A DNA stretch of 26,066 nt from Clostridiales bacterium (GCA_012511425.1 JAAZGC010000154.1:1-26066), one strand, 5' to 3'; shown: positions 7,705-16,614, numbered from the stretch's first letter. The notes: generated by a model from the letters alone, not told the origin. Program-made: numbers and translations.

Positions 7705-7733
7705 TTGAAAACACCCATATTATATGCTATAAT
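7705..7733 (+). promoter_or_regulatory. Sigma-A type promoter with extended -10, ahead of ruvC
   Basis: TTGAAA (7705-7710) and TATAAT (7728-7733) are 17 bp apart, and TGC before the -10 makes it an extended -10. It probably starts the long rightward operon. I saw no LexA-type operator next to it. Confidence 0.75.
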
Positions 7734-7803
7734 ATTAGAATAGAATGGAAGTACTGTGCGGTTTTGTTTTTTATACGGCAAATCCGGTTAAAGGAATTAT
7801 ATT

Positions 7804-8307
7804 TTGAGAATATTCGGAGTCGACCCCGGATATGCCATCGCCGGCTGGGGGGTCGTTGATTATAAAGGCAGCAGCTTCAAAACCCTCGCTTACGGCGCGA
7901 TAACGACAAAGGCGGGGGTAAAACCCGAGCGGCGGCTGCAGATAATATACGATGAACTCACCCGGCTGCTTATGCTGTATAAGCCGGAAGCGCTGGCGGT
8001 GGAGGAGCTTTTTTTCAATACCAACCAGAAGACCGCCATCGTCGTTGCCGAAGCACGCGGAGTTATACTGCTTGCGGCGCAAAACTCAGGCATCGAGATA
8101 TTTGAATATACCCCGCTGCAGGTAAAACAATCGGTCGTCGGTTACGGCCGCGCCGAAAAGTCGCAGGTCATAACGATGACAACCAAGCTGCTCGGCTTAA
8201 AGGAGGCTCCGAAGCCGGACGACGCCGCCGACGCGCTTGCGATAGCCGTCTGCCACGCGCACACCGGCAGCTCAAGGATAGCCGCATTTTTCAACCGAAC
8301 AAATTAA
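7804..8307 (+). CDS. ruvC: Holliday junction endodeoxyribonuclease RuvC
   Basis: The product is 167 aa, normal for RuvC. RuvC is the dimeric nuclease that makes paired cuts in Holliday junctions during recombinational repair, working with RuvAB. The RNase H-like fold starts with MRIFGVDPG, giving catalytic Asp7. The second acidic residue is in AVEELFF (Glu67), and the final pair is in DDAADALAIA (Asp140 and Asp143). All four active-site acids are therefore present. The start is TTG at 7804, preceded by AAAGGA about 9 nt upstream; no in-frame ATG fits. It is the first gene of the run, with 15 bp to ruvA. Confidence 0.96.
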   Translation: MRIFGVDPGYAIAGWGVVDYKGSSFKTLAYGAITTKAGVKPERRLQIIYDELTRLLMLYKPEALAVEELFFNTNQKTAIVVAEARGVILLAAQNSGIEIFEYTPLQVKQSVVGYGRAEKSQVITMTTKLLGLKEAPKPDDAADALAIAVCHAHTGSSRIAAFFNRTN

Positions 8308-8322
8308 GGAAAATTATATAAA

Positions 8323-8931
8323 ATGATTGCACAGCTTACGGGAGAAATTATCTCCACAAGCCTTAATTCCTGTGTTTTAGACGTCGGAGGGGTGGGATTT
8401 CTGCTTACCGTCTCGACCAACACCCTGAACGAGATCTCCGGTAAAAAGGGCGAGAAGATACGGCTTTTTACCCACTTGGCCGTCCGCGAAGATGCGCTCG
8501 AGTTCTACGGCTTTGCCTTCCGCGACGAGCTTGCCGCCTTTAAAATGCTGATAACGGTATCCGGGATCGGCGCAAAATCAGCGATAGCCGTTCTAAGCGC
8601 TCTTACGCCGGAAAAGTTCGCTTTGGCCGTTACGACGGAGGACTCAAAGGCGCTTTCAAGGGCGCCGGGCGTCGGCGCAAGAACCGCGGCAAGAATAATA
8701 CTTGAGCTAAAAGACAAGGTAGCCAAGGAATTCGGCGCAAAGGATACCGGCGCACCCGCCTTCGAAACGGCAGACAAAGCCGGCAGCTCGGATGTATCCG
8801 ACGCGGTGAACACCTTAATGGTGTTGGGCTATTCAAGGTCGGAGGCGATATCGGCGCTTGCCGGACTTTCCGGCATGACGCTTGAAGAGATGATAAAGGC
8901 GGCGCTCAAAAAGCTGTCTTCAATCGGATGA
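8323..8931 (+). CDS. ruvA: Holliday junction branch migration protein RuvA
   Basis: The product is 202 aa, the usual length. RuvA binds the four-way junction as a tetramer and loads the RuvB motor. Domain I is the OB fold (MIAQLTGEI to about residue 65). Domain II holds two helix-hairpin-helix motifs, visible as TVSGIGAKSAI and APGVGARTAARII. Domain III, the RuvB-binding part at about 150-200, includes DAVNTLMVLGYS. The SD is AAGGAAA before the ATG. The gene lies between ruvC and ruvB, the common clostridial order. Confidence 0.97.
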   Translation: MIAQLTGEIISTSLNSCVLDVGGVGFLLTVSTNTLNEISGKKGEKIRLFTHLAVREDALEFYGFAFRDELAAFKMLITVSGIGAKSAIAVLSALTPEKFALAVTTEDSKALSRAPGVGARTAARIILELKDKVAKEFGAKDTGAPAFETADKAGSSDVSDAVNTLMVLGYSRSEAISALAGLSGMTLEEMIKAALKKLSSIG

Positions 8932-8965
8932 TTAATTTATATAAACTCGGACGGGAGGCGATATA

Positions 8966-10069
8966 ATGGGAAGAACCGGTTTTCTTGACGAAGAGAACGG
9001 CATCGGCTTTGCCGATTTCGAAAATCGAATAGTCAGCTCCGCCGAGTCGCCGGAGGATTCTCAGGCAGAACTTTCCCTCCGCCCGAAGACCCTTGACGAA
9101 TACATCGGGCAGACCAAAGCCAAAGAAAATTTAAAAATATACATCGATGCCGCGAAGCTGAGAGGGGAAACCCTCGACCATGTGCTGTTATACGGCCCGC
9201 CGGGACTCGGAAAAACCACCCTTGCCAATATAATTGCGGCGGAATTAGGCTCTAACATCCGCGTGACTTCGGGTCCGGCAATCGAAAAAGCCGGCGATCT
9301 TGCGGCGCTGCTGACAAACTTAGCCGAGCGAGACCTGCTTTTTATCGACGAGATTCACCGGCTTCAGCGGACGGTAGAGGAGATACTCTATCCCGCGATG
9401 GAGGACTACGCCCTCGATATTATCATCGGCAAAGGGCCGGCTGCCCGCAGCATCAGGCTTGACCTTCCCCGATTCACATTAATAGGCGCCACCACCCGCG
9501 CCGGGCAGATATCGGCGCCGCTGCGCGACCGATTCGGCGTTATCTTAAAACTTGAATACTACTCGCCTGACGAGCTGTGTTCTATTGTGACACGCTCCGC
9601 CGGGATTTTAAATATAGAAATAGACAAAACCGGCGCTTATGAAATTGCCTCCCGCTCCCGCGGCACCCCCCGCATTGCAAACCGCCTGCTCCGGCGGATA
9701 CGCGACTTTGCGCAGGTCAAGGGAAGCGGCGTAATTGACATCGAAATCGCCGATTTCGCCCTCAGGGCGCTTGAGATAGATAAATTAGGCCTCGACGGCA
9801 TCGACCGCCGCATGCTCACATCGATAATCAAAAACTATAACGGCGGACCCGTCGGCCTCGACACCCTCGCCGCAACGATAGGCGAAGAGGCGATCACGAT
9901 TGAAGACGTATACGAGCCGTATCTCATGCAGATAGGCTACCTTGCTCGTACCCCCCGCGGACGCTGCGCGACCGAGCTTGCATATGAACACCTCGGAATC
10001 AAGTTCAACCGCCAATCCTCATCCGACTCGGGGCAGATAAGCGTTTTTGACGCTTCGGAGGACAACTGA
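8966..10069 (+). CDS. ruvB: Holliday junction branch migration ATPase RuvB
   Basis: The product is 367 aa, about 30 residues longer than typical because of an acidic N-terminal extension before LRPKTLDEYIGQ. It is the hexameric AAA+ motor that drives branch migration with RuvA. Walker A is GPPGLGKTT, Walker B LLFIDEIHR, sensor 1 GATTRAG, and sensor 2 lies around RGTPRIANRLLRR. The C-terminal winged helix includes GGPVGLDTLAATIGEE and GYLARTPRGR. The start is supported by GGGAGG 8 nt upstream of the ATG. Its stop is one base from the TTG start of the next gene. Confidence 0.97.
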   Translation: MGRTGFLDEENGIGFADFENRIVSSAESPEDSQAELSLRPKTLDEYIGQTKAKENLKIYIDAAKLRGETLDHVLLYGPPGLGKTTLANIIAAELGSNIRVTSGPAIEKAGDLAALLTNLAERDLLFIDEIHRLQRTVEEILYPAMEDYALDIIIGKGPAARSIRLDLPRFTLIGATTRAGQISAPLRDRFGVILKLEYYSPDELCSIVTRSAGILNIEIDKTGAYEIASRSRGTPRIANRLLRRIRDFAQVKGSGVIDIEIADFALRALEIDKLGLDGIDRRMLTSIIKNYNGGPVGLDTLAATIGEEAITIEDVYEPYLMQIGYLARTPRGRCATELAYEHLGIKFNRQSSSDSGQISVFDASEDN

Positions 10070-10070
10070 A

Positions 10071-10961
10071 TTGAGCATTCTGATATCCGACGGATGGAAA
10101 GACTACGAGCTTATCGACTGCGACAGCGGCGAGCGGCTGGAGCGCTGGGGAGAATATATCCTCATCCGCCCCGACCCGCAGGTTGTCTGGAAAGGCATGA
10201 AGTCATCCCCTCTCTGGAAATCCGCCGACGGAGTTTATCTCCGCTCAAACCGCGGAGGCGGAAAATGGGGCGGCGGCAAATCGGGACGGACAGTTCCCGA
10301 AGAGTGGGAAGTCAGCTACAGAGGTCTCCGGCTGATCTGCCGCCCGACCGGCTTCAAGCATACCGGCATCTTTCCGGAGCAGGCGACAAACTGGGACTGG
10401 GCGTCGGAGCTTATCAAAAACGCCGGACGCCCGATAAGAGTATTGAATCTTTTCGCCTACACCGGCGCCGCCACCTGCGCCTGTGCGCTTGCGGGAGCAG
10501 AAGTCTGCCATGTCGACGCTGCGAAGGGAATGGTCTCGCAGGCGCGGCGCAACGCTGCTCTCTGCGGGCTTGAAAACGCCAAAATAAGATATATCGTCGA
10601 CGACTGCCTGAAATTCCTCGAGCGGGAAATCCGCCGCGGCAGCCGCTACGACGCGGTTATAATGGACCCGCCGTCATACGGCAGAGGTCCCGGCGGCGAG
10701 CTCTGGAAGCTGGAAGACAGCATAACCGAGCTTGTTGAATTAGCCGTCGGCGTACTGACCGACGAGCCGCTTTTTATGCTTATTAATTCCTACACCACCG
10801 GGCTTTCCTCTTCGGCGACCGGATATATTCTTTTGTCGATTCTGAAAAAGCGTTTTCCCGGTATTCGGGGAAAGAGCCGATGCGAGGAGCTGGGACTGCC
10901 GGTCACGGCAAGCGGACTTGTGCTGCCGTGCGGAGCGTCCGCCCGCTGGCAGGCTGAGTGA
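10071..10961 (+). CDS. Class I SAM-dependent methyltransferase, RlmI/RlmK-like
   Basis: The product is 296 aa. The start is a TTG at 10071, one base after the ruvB stop, with GGAGG 9 nt upstream; a longer reading from 10047 would overlap ruvB. The N-terminal part (SDGWKDYELID, RWGEYILIRPDPQ) precedes a Rossmann methyltransferase domain. SAM-binding motif I is RVLNLFAYTGAAT, the acidic loop is CHVDAAKGMV, and the catalytic-type motif is DAVIMDPPSYGRG. This arrangement is seen in proteins related to the 23S rRNA cytosine-C5 methyltransferase RlmI. RNA is therefore the likely substrate, but the base and position cannot be read from sequence. Its TGA overlaps the GTG start of ecfA1 (GTGA). Confidence 0.85.
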   Translation: MSILISDGWKDYELIDCDSGERLERWGEYILIRPDPQVVWKGMKSSPLWKSADGVYLRSNRGGGKWGGGKSGRTVPEEWEVSYRGLRLICRPTGFKHTGIFPEQATNWDWASELIKNAGRPIRVLNLFAYTGAATCACALAGAEVCHVDAAKGMVSQARRNAALCGLENAKIRYIVDDCLKFLEREIRRGSRYDAVIMDPPSYGRGPGGELWKLEDSITELVELAVGVLTDEPLFMLINSYTTGLSSSATGYILLSILKKRFPGIRGKSRCEELGLPVTASGLVLPCGASARWQAE

Positions 10962-11848
10962 AACAAACTTATTTTAATATGAATGACAATACAACACCCT
11001 ATATAACCCTCCGCAATGTCAACTTCTCGTATGAGCTTGAAGAAGGCGTTAAGCTGAGCGCGCTTAAGAACATAAACCTTGATATATATAAAGGCGAATT
11101 CGTCGCCGTTCTCGGCCATAACGGCTCCGGCAAATCTACGCTGGCAAAGCTTCTGAACATGATACTTACGCCCGATTCGGGGACTATCATTGTCGACGGC
11201 AAAGACATAACCTCAAAGGATATGACCGAAGACGACGTGTTCGATGTGCGCCGACATGTAGGCATGGTTTTCCAGAACCCGGACAACCAGCTCGTTGCAA
11301 CGATAGTTGAGGAAGATATCGCGTTCGGCTGTGAAAATCTCGGCATTCCGCCGAAGGAGATACGGCAGAGGGTAGACGACGCTCTGAAAACGGTAGGCAT
11401 GACCGAATTCGCCCGCCATGAGCCGCATCAGCTCTCCGGCGGACAGAAGCAGCGCATCGCCATTGCCGGCATAATAGCAATGCTTCCCGACACCATAATC
11501 TTCGACGAATCGACCGCAATGCTCGATCCCGCCGGCAGGGACGAAGTCATGAAAACGATCTCCTCCCTCAACCGCGACCGCGGCATCACCGTGCTGCACA
11601 TAACCCACAACATGAGCGAAGCCATCGAAGCCGACCGTGTTATAGTGATAAACGACGGCGAAGTTTATATGGACGGAACACCCGCCGAGGTGTTTTCGCA
11701 GGTGGAAAAGCTGAAAAGCGTCGGCCTTGACGTGCCTCAGGTAACCGAGCTTATCTGGCGGCTGAAAAAACTCGGCTGCCCGGTATCCGCCGATGCGCTG
11801 AGTCCGGAGGCGGCAGCGGAGGCGCTGCTTCCCCTGTTAAAAGTATAA
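10958..11848 (+). CDS. ecfA1: ECF transporter ATP-binding protein EcfA1
   Basis: The product is 296 aa. It is one of the two ATPases that energise vitamin and metal uptake by energy-coupling factor transporters. Walker A is LGHNGSGKST, the Q-loop QNPDNQ, the signature LSGGQKQR, Walker B TIIFDESTAMLDP and the H-loop ITHNMSEA. Note Ser where most ABC proteins have Pro after the Walker B Glu, as is usual in EcfA1. The C-terminal region includes GLDVPQVTEL, typical of EcfA. The start is uncertain: the GTG at 10958 overlaps the upstream stop and has only a weak SD, and an ATG at 10979 is possible. ecfA2 and ecfT follow, completing the shared module. Confidence 0.94.
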   Translation: MKQTYFNMNDNTTPYITLRNVNFSYELEEGVKLSALKNINLDIYKGEFVAVLGHNGSGKSTLAKLLNMILTPDSGTIIVDGKDITSKDMTEDDVFDVRRHVGMVFQNPDNQLVATIVEEDIAFGCENLGIPPKEIRQRVDDALKTVGMTEFARHEPHQLSGGQKQRIAIAGIIAMLPDTIIFDESTAMLDPAGRDEVMKTISSLNRDRGITVLHITHNMSEAIEADRVIVINDGEVYMDGTPAEVFSQVEKLKSVGLDVPQVTELIWRLKKLGCPVSADALSPEAAAEALLPLLKV

Positions 11849-11874
11849 GCGGCAGAGCCGCATTTAATTAAATG
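11849..11874. other. Hairpin and palindrome at the ecfA2 start
   Basis: GCGGC-AGA-GCCGC (11849-11861) forms a short GC hairpin immediately after the ecfA1 stop. CATTTAATTAAATG (11861-11874) is a perfect 14-bp palindrome ending in the ecfA2 ATG. No SD is visible between them, so ecfA2 may rely on translational coupling. Confidence 0.45.
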
Positions 11875-12750
11875 TCTGAATTAATTCTCACAAACGTAAG
11901 CTATATATACAGCGCCGGCACTCCCTTTGAAAAAAAGGCTCTCGACGGCGTCAATATTAAATTCCGTCCCGGCGTGATAACCGGACTTATCGGCCATACT
12001 GGTTCGGGAAAGTCGACCCTGGTTCAGCTGCTGAACGGACTTTTAAAGCCGACTTCCGGCACGGTTGCCCTTGACGGCAAGGATATCTGGTCGGAGCCGA
12101 AGAAGATCCGGGATGTCAGATTCCGGGTAGGTCTTTGCTTTCAATACCCCGAATATCAGCTCTTTGAAGAAACCGTCAGGCGGGATATCGCTTTCGGTCC
12201 GCGCAACCGCGGGCTTTCCGAAGCGGAAGTCGCTTTTAAAGTTCATGAAGCGGCGGATTTTGTCGGTCTTGCGCCGTCCCTGCTCGATAAAAGCCCGTTT
12301 GAGCTGTCCGGCGGCGAGAAACGCCGCGTTGCAATTGCCGGGATACTTGCGATGGATCCGGATATACTTGTTTTGGATGAACCGGCCGCTGGTCTCGACC
12401 CTGTCGGGCGGGAAGATATCTTCGGCGGAGTCCGCCGCTATCAGAAGGAGCGACAAAAGACGGTCATAATCGTCAGCCACTCGATGGAGGATATGGCGAG
12501 ATACAGCGACGATCTGGTCGTAATGAACGGCGCCGAGATATTCATGACCGGCACCACCGCCGAGATCTTCCGTCAGGCGGAAACCCTTGTAAAAGTCGGC
12601 CTTGACGTGCCGCAGATAACAAGGCTTGTAAACCTGCTCCGCAAAAACGGCGTCGCCCTCGAAGGAGATATCTTTACCGTCGACGCAGCCTGCGAAGCGA
12701 TAGCGGCGAAACTTGGCCTTGCCAAAACCGGGAGGGAAGCGGTATGCTGA
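11872..12750 (+). CDS. ecfA2: ECF transporter ATP-binding protein EcfA2
   Basis: The product is 292 aa, the second ATPase of the ECF core, pairing with EcfA1. Walker A is IGHTGSGKST, the Q-loop region FQYPEYQLF, the signature LSGGEKRR, Walker B ILVLDEPAAGLDP and the H-loop VSHSMEDM. GLDVPQITRL near the C-terminus parallels EcfA1. The QYPEYQLFEETV block is characteristic of EcfA2 and separates it from EcfA1. There is no SD at its ATG (see the hairpin entry). Its 3' end overlaps ecfT by 7 bp. Confidence 0.95.
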   Translation: MSELILTNVSYIYSAGTPFEKKALDGVNIKFRPGVITGLIGHTGSGKSTLVQLLNGLLKPTSGTVALDGKDIWSEPKKIRDVRFRVGLCFQYPEYQLFEETVRRDIAFGPRNRGLSEAEVAFKVHEAADFVGLAPSLLDKSPFELSGGEKRRVAIAGILAMDPDILVLDEPAAGLDPVGREDIFGGVRRYQKERQKTVIIVSHSMEDMARYSDDLVVMNGAEIFMTGTTAEIFRQAETLVKVGLDVPQITRLVNLLRKNGVALEGDIFTVDAACEAIAAKLGLAKTGREAVC

Positions 12751-13565
12751 AAGAAATTACTCTCGGTCAGTTTTTCCCCGGCAGCTCGCCGCTCCACAAA
12801 ACCGACCCGCGGGCAAAGATAATCCTTACTTTGATCTATATAGTCGGCATCTTTACGGCAAAAAACGTTTTTGCGTTCCTTTTTGTAATATTGTTTACCC
12901 TGTTTCTGGTCGCGATTTCAAAAATCCCGCTCAAAATCATTCTGAAGGGAATGAAGCCGATTATCTATGTCATCGCATTCACGGCGGTCATCAATATCTT
13001 CTGGACAAAAGGGGAAACTCCGCTTTTTGAATTCGGTATCATCCGAGTTTACCCGGAAGGACTGAAATTCGCCGGGCTTATGATAATTCGGATAATCGCC
13101 CTGCTTGCCGGCACCGGAGTGGTACTCACATATACCACATCTCCGATCGCCCTGACGGACGGCCTCGAGCGGCTGCTCGCTCCTTTGAAAAAGCTGAAAA
13201 TGCCGGTTCATGAGTTTTCGATGATGATGACCATCGCCCTCCGCTTTATCCCGACCCTGATCGAAGAAACAGACAAGATAATGTCGGCGCAGAAAGCGAG
13301 AGGCGCGGATTTTTCGCAGGGAAGCCTGATAAACCGCGCAAAGGCGCTGATACCGGTCATGATACCGCTTTTTGTTTCGGCTTTCCGCCGCGCCGACGAC
13401 CTCGCCGTCGCGATGGAGTGCCGCTGCTACCGCGGGGACATCGGACGGACAAGGATGACCGAGCTGCATATGAAGCCGCTTGATTGGCTGATGGTTCTGG
13501 TTTTCATGATTTTCATCGCGGGGATAATATTGCTCAACATTTTCGCCCCCGGATTTTCGATATGA
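12744..13565 (+). CDS. ecfT: ECF transporter transmembrane coupling protein EcfT
   Basis: The product is 273 aa. EcfT is the membrane scaffold that connects the two ATPases to interchangeable substrate-binding S proteins. The N-terminal SSPLHKTDPRAKI is the usual family start. Several helices follow (about 28-45, 47-65, 70-88, 110-130, 248-270). The two coupling-helix motifs appear as AQKARGAD and, less canonically, AMECRCYRG. GGGAGG lies upstream of the ATG. No S-component gene lies in the window, so this is a group II (shared) module serving S proteins encoded elsewhere. It overlaps ecfA2 upstream and truA downstream (ATGA). Confidence 0.95.
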   Translation: MLKEITLGQFFPGSSPLHKTDPRAKIILTLIYIVGIFTAKNVFAFLFVILFTLFLVAISKIPLKIILKGMKPIIYVIAFTAVINIFWTKGETPLFEFGIIRVYPEGLKFAGLMIIRIIALLAGTGVVLTYTTSPIALTDGLERLLAPLKKLKMPVHEFSMMMTIALRFIPTLIEETDKIMSAQKARGADFSQGSLINRAKALIPVMIPLFVSAFRRADDLAVAMECRCYRGDIGRTRMTELHMKPLDWLMVLVFMIFIAGIILLNIFAPGFSI

Positions 13566-14335
13566 AGAAGCTGCTGCTGACCATTTCCTATGTCGGCACC
13601 GGTTTCTGCGGCTGGCAGGTTCAGGCGGACGGACTCAGGACGGTTCAGGCAACGGTTCAGGACGCGATCGAAGCCGTTTACGGCGAGCGCCATGATCTGA
13701 CAGGATGCAGCCGCACCGACGCCGGCGTTCATGCAAAGGCCTTCCGCGCGGCGTATGTACTGCCGGATGATTCGCCGGATATCCCGCTCGAAAGACTTCC
13801 GCTGGCGCTGAATCTTAAGCTGCCGTATGACTGCGCCGTTATAAAGGCGGAAGATGTCCCCCTCCCCTTTCATCCGAGATATGACGCGGTTTACAAAGAA
13901 TATAAATATATTTTTGAAGATACCGTCCACCGCGACCCGTTCATGAATAAGCGCTGCTGGCACTTCCACCGCCCGCTTGACGAATCCGCCATGGACGCGG
14001 CGTCAAAGGCGTTTCTGGGCACTCATGATTTCTCCGCTTTCATGTCGACAGGCGGGAAGATCGAAGATACCGCAAGAACCGTTACCAACATCTCGGTCAG
14101 CCGCGAAAACGGCTTTGTCACAATGACGATACGAGCCGACGGCTATCTTTATAACATGGTAAGAATAATCGCCGGAACGCTGGCAATGGCGTCATACGGC
14201 AAAATAAACCCGTCCGAGCTGCCTTCGATAATCGCATCCGGCGACAGAAACAAGGCCGGAATGACGGCGCCGCCGGAAGGACTTTACCTGACCGAAGTCG
14301 GCTATCTCGAAGGATTTGCAAAACTTAAGCGATAA
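13562..14335 (+). CDS. truA: tRNA pseudouridine synthase A
   Basis: The product is 257 aa. TruA converts uridines 38-40 of tRNA anticodon stems to pseudouridine. The sequence opens with KKLLLTISYVGTGFCGWQ. The catalytic motif is GCSRTDAGVHA with Asp53, and NMVRIIAGTL near the C-terminus is also conserved. I chose the ATG at 13562, which overlaps the ecfT stop (ATGA); longer in-frame readings lie inside ecfT. ecfA1-ecfA2-ecfT-truA is a conserved order in Bacillota, usually next to ribosomal protein genes rather than ruv genes. Confidence 0.96.
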   Translation: MKKLLLTISYVGTGFCGWQVQADGLRTVQATVQDAIEAVYGERHDLTGCSRTDAGVHAKAFRAAYVLPDDSPDIPLERLPLALNLKLPYDCAVIKAEDVPLPFHPRYDAVYKEYKYIFEDTVHRDPFMNKRCWHFHRPLDESAMDAASKAFLGTHDFSAFMSTGGKIEDTARTVTNISVSRENGFVTMTIRADGYLYNMVRIIAGTLAMASYGKINPSELPSIIASGDRNKAGMTAPPEGLYLTEVGYLEGFAKLKR

Positions 14336-14363
14336 CTCAGTAAAAATAAAAGGAGGTGAGAGC

Positions 14364-15797
14364 ATGGCAGAAGAAAAAACCGCCGGAGCGAAGCCGGCAA
14401 AACCGCATATTAAATTCCCGCGCATACCGTCGCGCTTTATGCGCAGAGGCGACAGCTATTCGTCCTATTGGGGCGGGATAGCGTTCAGAATCAAGCTCGC
14501 AAGGTATCTCTTGCTCACCGCTCTCATCATCTTTTTGGTTGTTATGATCTTTGCTTACCACAGCGATCTGACGCTTGAAAACCTCCAGTATATGATGCGC
14601 TACCTCAACACCGACAGCCCGGAATATACCGGAAGATACAGAACGATCTACTTCAACCAGTCGGACAAGCTGCAGGTCGGCTCCTATAAGGGCGAACTCG
14701 CGGTTGTCGACGAAAAATCCGTCACCCTTTACAATATGCTCGGCAACTCGACTTTGACCTATTCGATCAATATGCAGACGCCGATGCTGCTCACTTCCGA
14801 CCGCTATATGCTGGTTTACGGTCTGGGGGAAAACACATTTACCGTATCCAACGCATTTTCAAAGATATACAGCGAAACGCTCGAGTATCCCATCTGGGGC
14901 GCTTCGATATCCGACAATCTGTTCGCCATAGTGTCAAACACGATGGAATACCGCTCGGCGGTCACGATATATGATTCGAGCTTCCGCAAAATCTCGGTTA
15001 TTTATAAAGACAAGCTTGTCATGGACACGGTTTTCCGCGATGACAGCCGAGTTGCGATGCTCTCTGTTTACAACGAGAACGGCGGCTTCATGACCGAGCT
15101 GATGATCTTCGATCCACGCTCGGAAACGCCGCTCAGCGTGCAGACGCTGCAGGGAGAAATGGGCTGCCGCGTCGGCTGGCTCGACGGCGGAGGAGTTGTC
15201 GTGCTGACAGATTCCGCTCTTCACTTTTACGACAGGAACTTCGAGCCGGTTTCAACATTTGACTTTGAAGGAAAGGTACCGCAGCGCTGCGCTCTCTCCC
15301 CCAGAGGAGCCGATGTGGTCTTCTCGCAGAACATCATCGGCTCGGGAGAGCTTGTCGTTATGCTCGACCGCGAGGGAAACAAACTCAGCGAAGTCGGCCT
15401 TGACGGTCAGATTCTCGATTTGGTCTCATATGAAGACAGGATTTACGCTCTTTTCGACTCCAAGATCATTCGCATAAGGACTGCCGACGGCGGCATATCC
15501 GAGGCGGAGATTGAAAGCGGCGGGAAAAGGATGCTCAGAAAGGACGCGCTGACCCTTATAGTGGCATATTCCCAGCGGGTCAAGATGTACCGCCCCGAGG
15601 AACTTTTCCCGGAAGTCGGCGCCGCAGTTCTCGAAACGACGGCAGCCGAGCCTCCGGAGGCCGGACATCCGAGAGATGATCTCTATCAGGCCGAACCCGG
15701 CACGACCGAAGAGCTTACATATGCCCCCGAGGAAAATCCGGACACAGTCCCGGAAGAACTTCCCGAGGAAGAAACCTGGGCGGAGGACGACATCTGA
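14364..15797 (+). CDS. DUF5711-family membrane-anchored protein
   Basis: The product is 477 aa. The start is fixed by AAAGGAGGTGA just before the ATG at 14364. Residues 1-45 are basic and cytoplasmic, 47-65 form one transmembrane helix (YLLLTALIIFLVVMIFAY), and the rest is predicted outside. It holds repeated strand-turn units (VDEKSVTLYNMLG, VTIYDSSFRKI, HFYDRNFEP, VMLDREGNKL) that look like a beta-propeller. The pattern fits DUF5711, a clostridial family of unknown function, and I am moderately sure of that name. The tail (about 435-477) is acidic and Pro/Glu-rich. Its TGA overlaps the ATG of the CvpA-like gene (TGATG), so the two are probably co-translated. Confidence 0.72.
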   Translation: MAEEKTAGAKPAKPHIKFPRIPSRFMRRGDSYSSYWGGIAFRIKLARYLLLTALIIFLVVMIFAYHSDLTLENLQYMMRYLNTDSPEYTGRYRTIYFNQSDKLQVGSYKGELAVVDEKSVTLYNMLGNSTLTYSINMQTPMLLTSDRYMLVYGLGENTFTVSNAFSKIYSETLEYPIWGASISDNLFAIVSNTMEYRSAVTIYDSSFRKISVIYKDKLVMDTVFRDDSRVAMLSVYNENGGFMTELMIFDPRSETPLSVQTLQGEMGCRVGWLDGGGVVVLTDSALHFYDRNFEPVSTFDFEGKVPQRCALSPRGADVVFSQNIIGSGELVVMLDREGNKLSEVGLDGQILDLVSYEDRIYALFDSKIIRIRTADGGISEAEIESGGKRMLRKDALTLIVAYSQRVKMYRPEELFPEVGAAVLETTAAEPPEAGHPRDDLYQAEPGTTEELTYAPEENPDTVPEELPEEETWAEDDI

Positions 15798-16534
15798 TGG
15801 CGGCAACGATAGACCTTGTCATAGCCCTGATATTTGTCTTTGCCGTGATATACGGAATTATAAGAGGCTTTATCGGCTCCGTTTCCTGGATATTCTCCCT
15901 GATTGCCGCATTCGGGGCTGCATTGCTGCTTACCCCCGTTTTATCGGCTCTGCTCTATGACGGATTTATATTTACCCGTGTCTCGGAAGCTATTGAGACT
16001 GCCGCGGCAGGGCTTTTCAGCGGGGATACCGGTCTTGCAAAGCTGTTTGAAGAAAAGCCGGATGTCTTTATGGATATACTCAGACGTTTCGGCGCAGCCG
16101 CCGCCGCGCTTGAAGAATATTACGGCGCGCTTGACGGTCTGGGTACGGAAACGGCAAAAATCCTTGTCAGAGACGCGATAGCCGATCCGGTGGCAAGGCT
16201 GCTCTCAAACGCCGTCTCGTACTTGATAATCTTTTCGCTTGTGCTGCTCATAACCAAGCTGATATTCAAGCAGCTCAACCGCGCGGTAAATGCAACTCCT
16301 CTCGGAGCCGTAAACCGCGTTCTGGGCGCCTGCTTCGGAGTTTTATGGAGCTATCTTTTAATATCGCTGATAGTTGTCATACTTCGGGAAGCCTGGCCCG
16401 CCTTCTGCGCGATGCAGCCGGATTTGTTCAGTCCGGGTCAGCTCGAAAACTCATTTATTGCACATTTTTTACTCAACCATAATATTTATTCCGGCGCGTC
16501 GGATAAGCTCCTCGCGCTGTATAATATAAGTTAA
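15797..16534 (+). CDS. CvpA-family membrane protein
   Basis: The product is 245 aa. The opening DLVIALIFVFAVIYGIIRGFIGSVSWIFSL is the N-terminal signature of the CvpA family (colicin V production protein), which has four or five helices. A soluble segment at about 60-125 interrupts the helices, and SYLIIFSLVLLITKLIFKQLNR marks the second helical half. CvpA proteins affect envelope integrity and biofilm or toxin-related traits in other bacteria, but the molecular activity is unknown. GGAGG precedes the ATG, which overlaps the previous stop. It is probably co-expressed with the DUF5711 protein. Confidence 0.82.
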   Translation: MAATIDLVIALIFVFAVIYGIIRGFIGSVSWIFSLIAAFGAALLLTPVLSALLYDGFIFTRVSEAIETAAAGLFSGDTGLAKLFEEKPDVFMDILRRFGAAAAALEEYYGALDGLGTETAKILVRDAIADPVARLLSNAVSYLIIFSLVLLITKLIFKQLNRAVNATPLGAVNRVLGACFGVLWSYLLISLIVVILREAWPAFCAMQPDLFSPGQLENSFIAHFLLNHNIYSGASDKLLALYNIS

Positions 16535-16544
16535 TACGTAAACA

Positions 16545-16603
16545 CCGGAAAAGCGGATGAAGCATTTCCGCTTCCGGCAGGAAAGCATTATCCCCGCAGG
16601 GGA
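16545..16603 (+). other. Two hairpins between the CvpA-family gene and clpE
   Basis: The first hairpin is CCGGAA-AA-GCGGA / TCCGC-TTCCGG (16545-16557 with 16567-16577), with a 2-nt bulge. The second is TCCCC-GCA-GGGGA (16591-16603), directly before the SD AGAGGAG. Neither is followed by a T run, so they are not ordinary terminators. They could lower readthrough or affect clpE translation. No CtsR or CIRCE operator was seen. Confidence 0.45.
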
Positions 16604-16614
16604 AGAGGAGACCA

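Noticed and set aside
10047..10070. Longer methyltransferase start overlapping ruvB.
   Set aside because: The TTG at 10071 has a well-spaced GGAGG and begins at the conserved region.
10094..10573. Long alternative-frame readings inside the high-GC rightward genes (for example 10094-10573 or 12918-13469).
   Set aside because: They are Arg/Pro-rich shadows of clear genes in another frame, with no SD.
16497..16525. Promoter for clpE inside the end of the CvpA-family gene (TATAAT at 16520-16525).
   Set aside because: No acceptable -35 at 16-18 bp and no extended -10, so it is likely chance.
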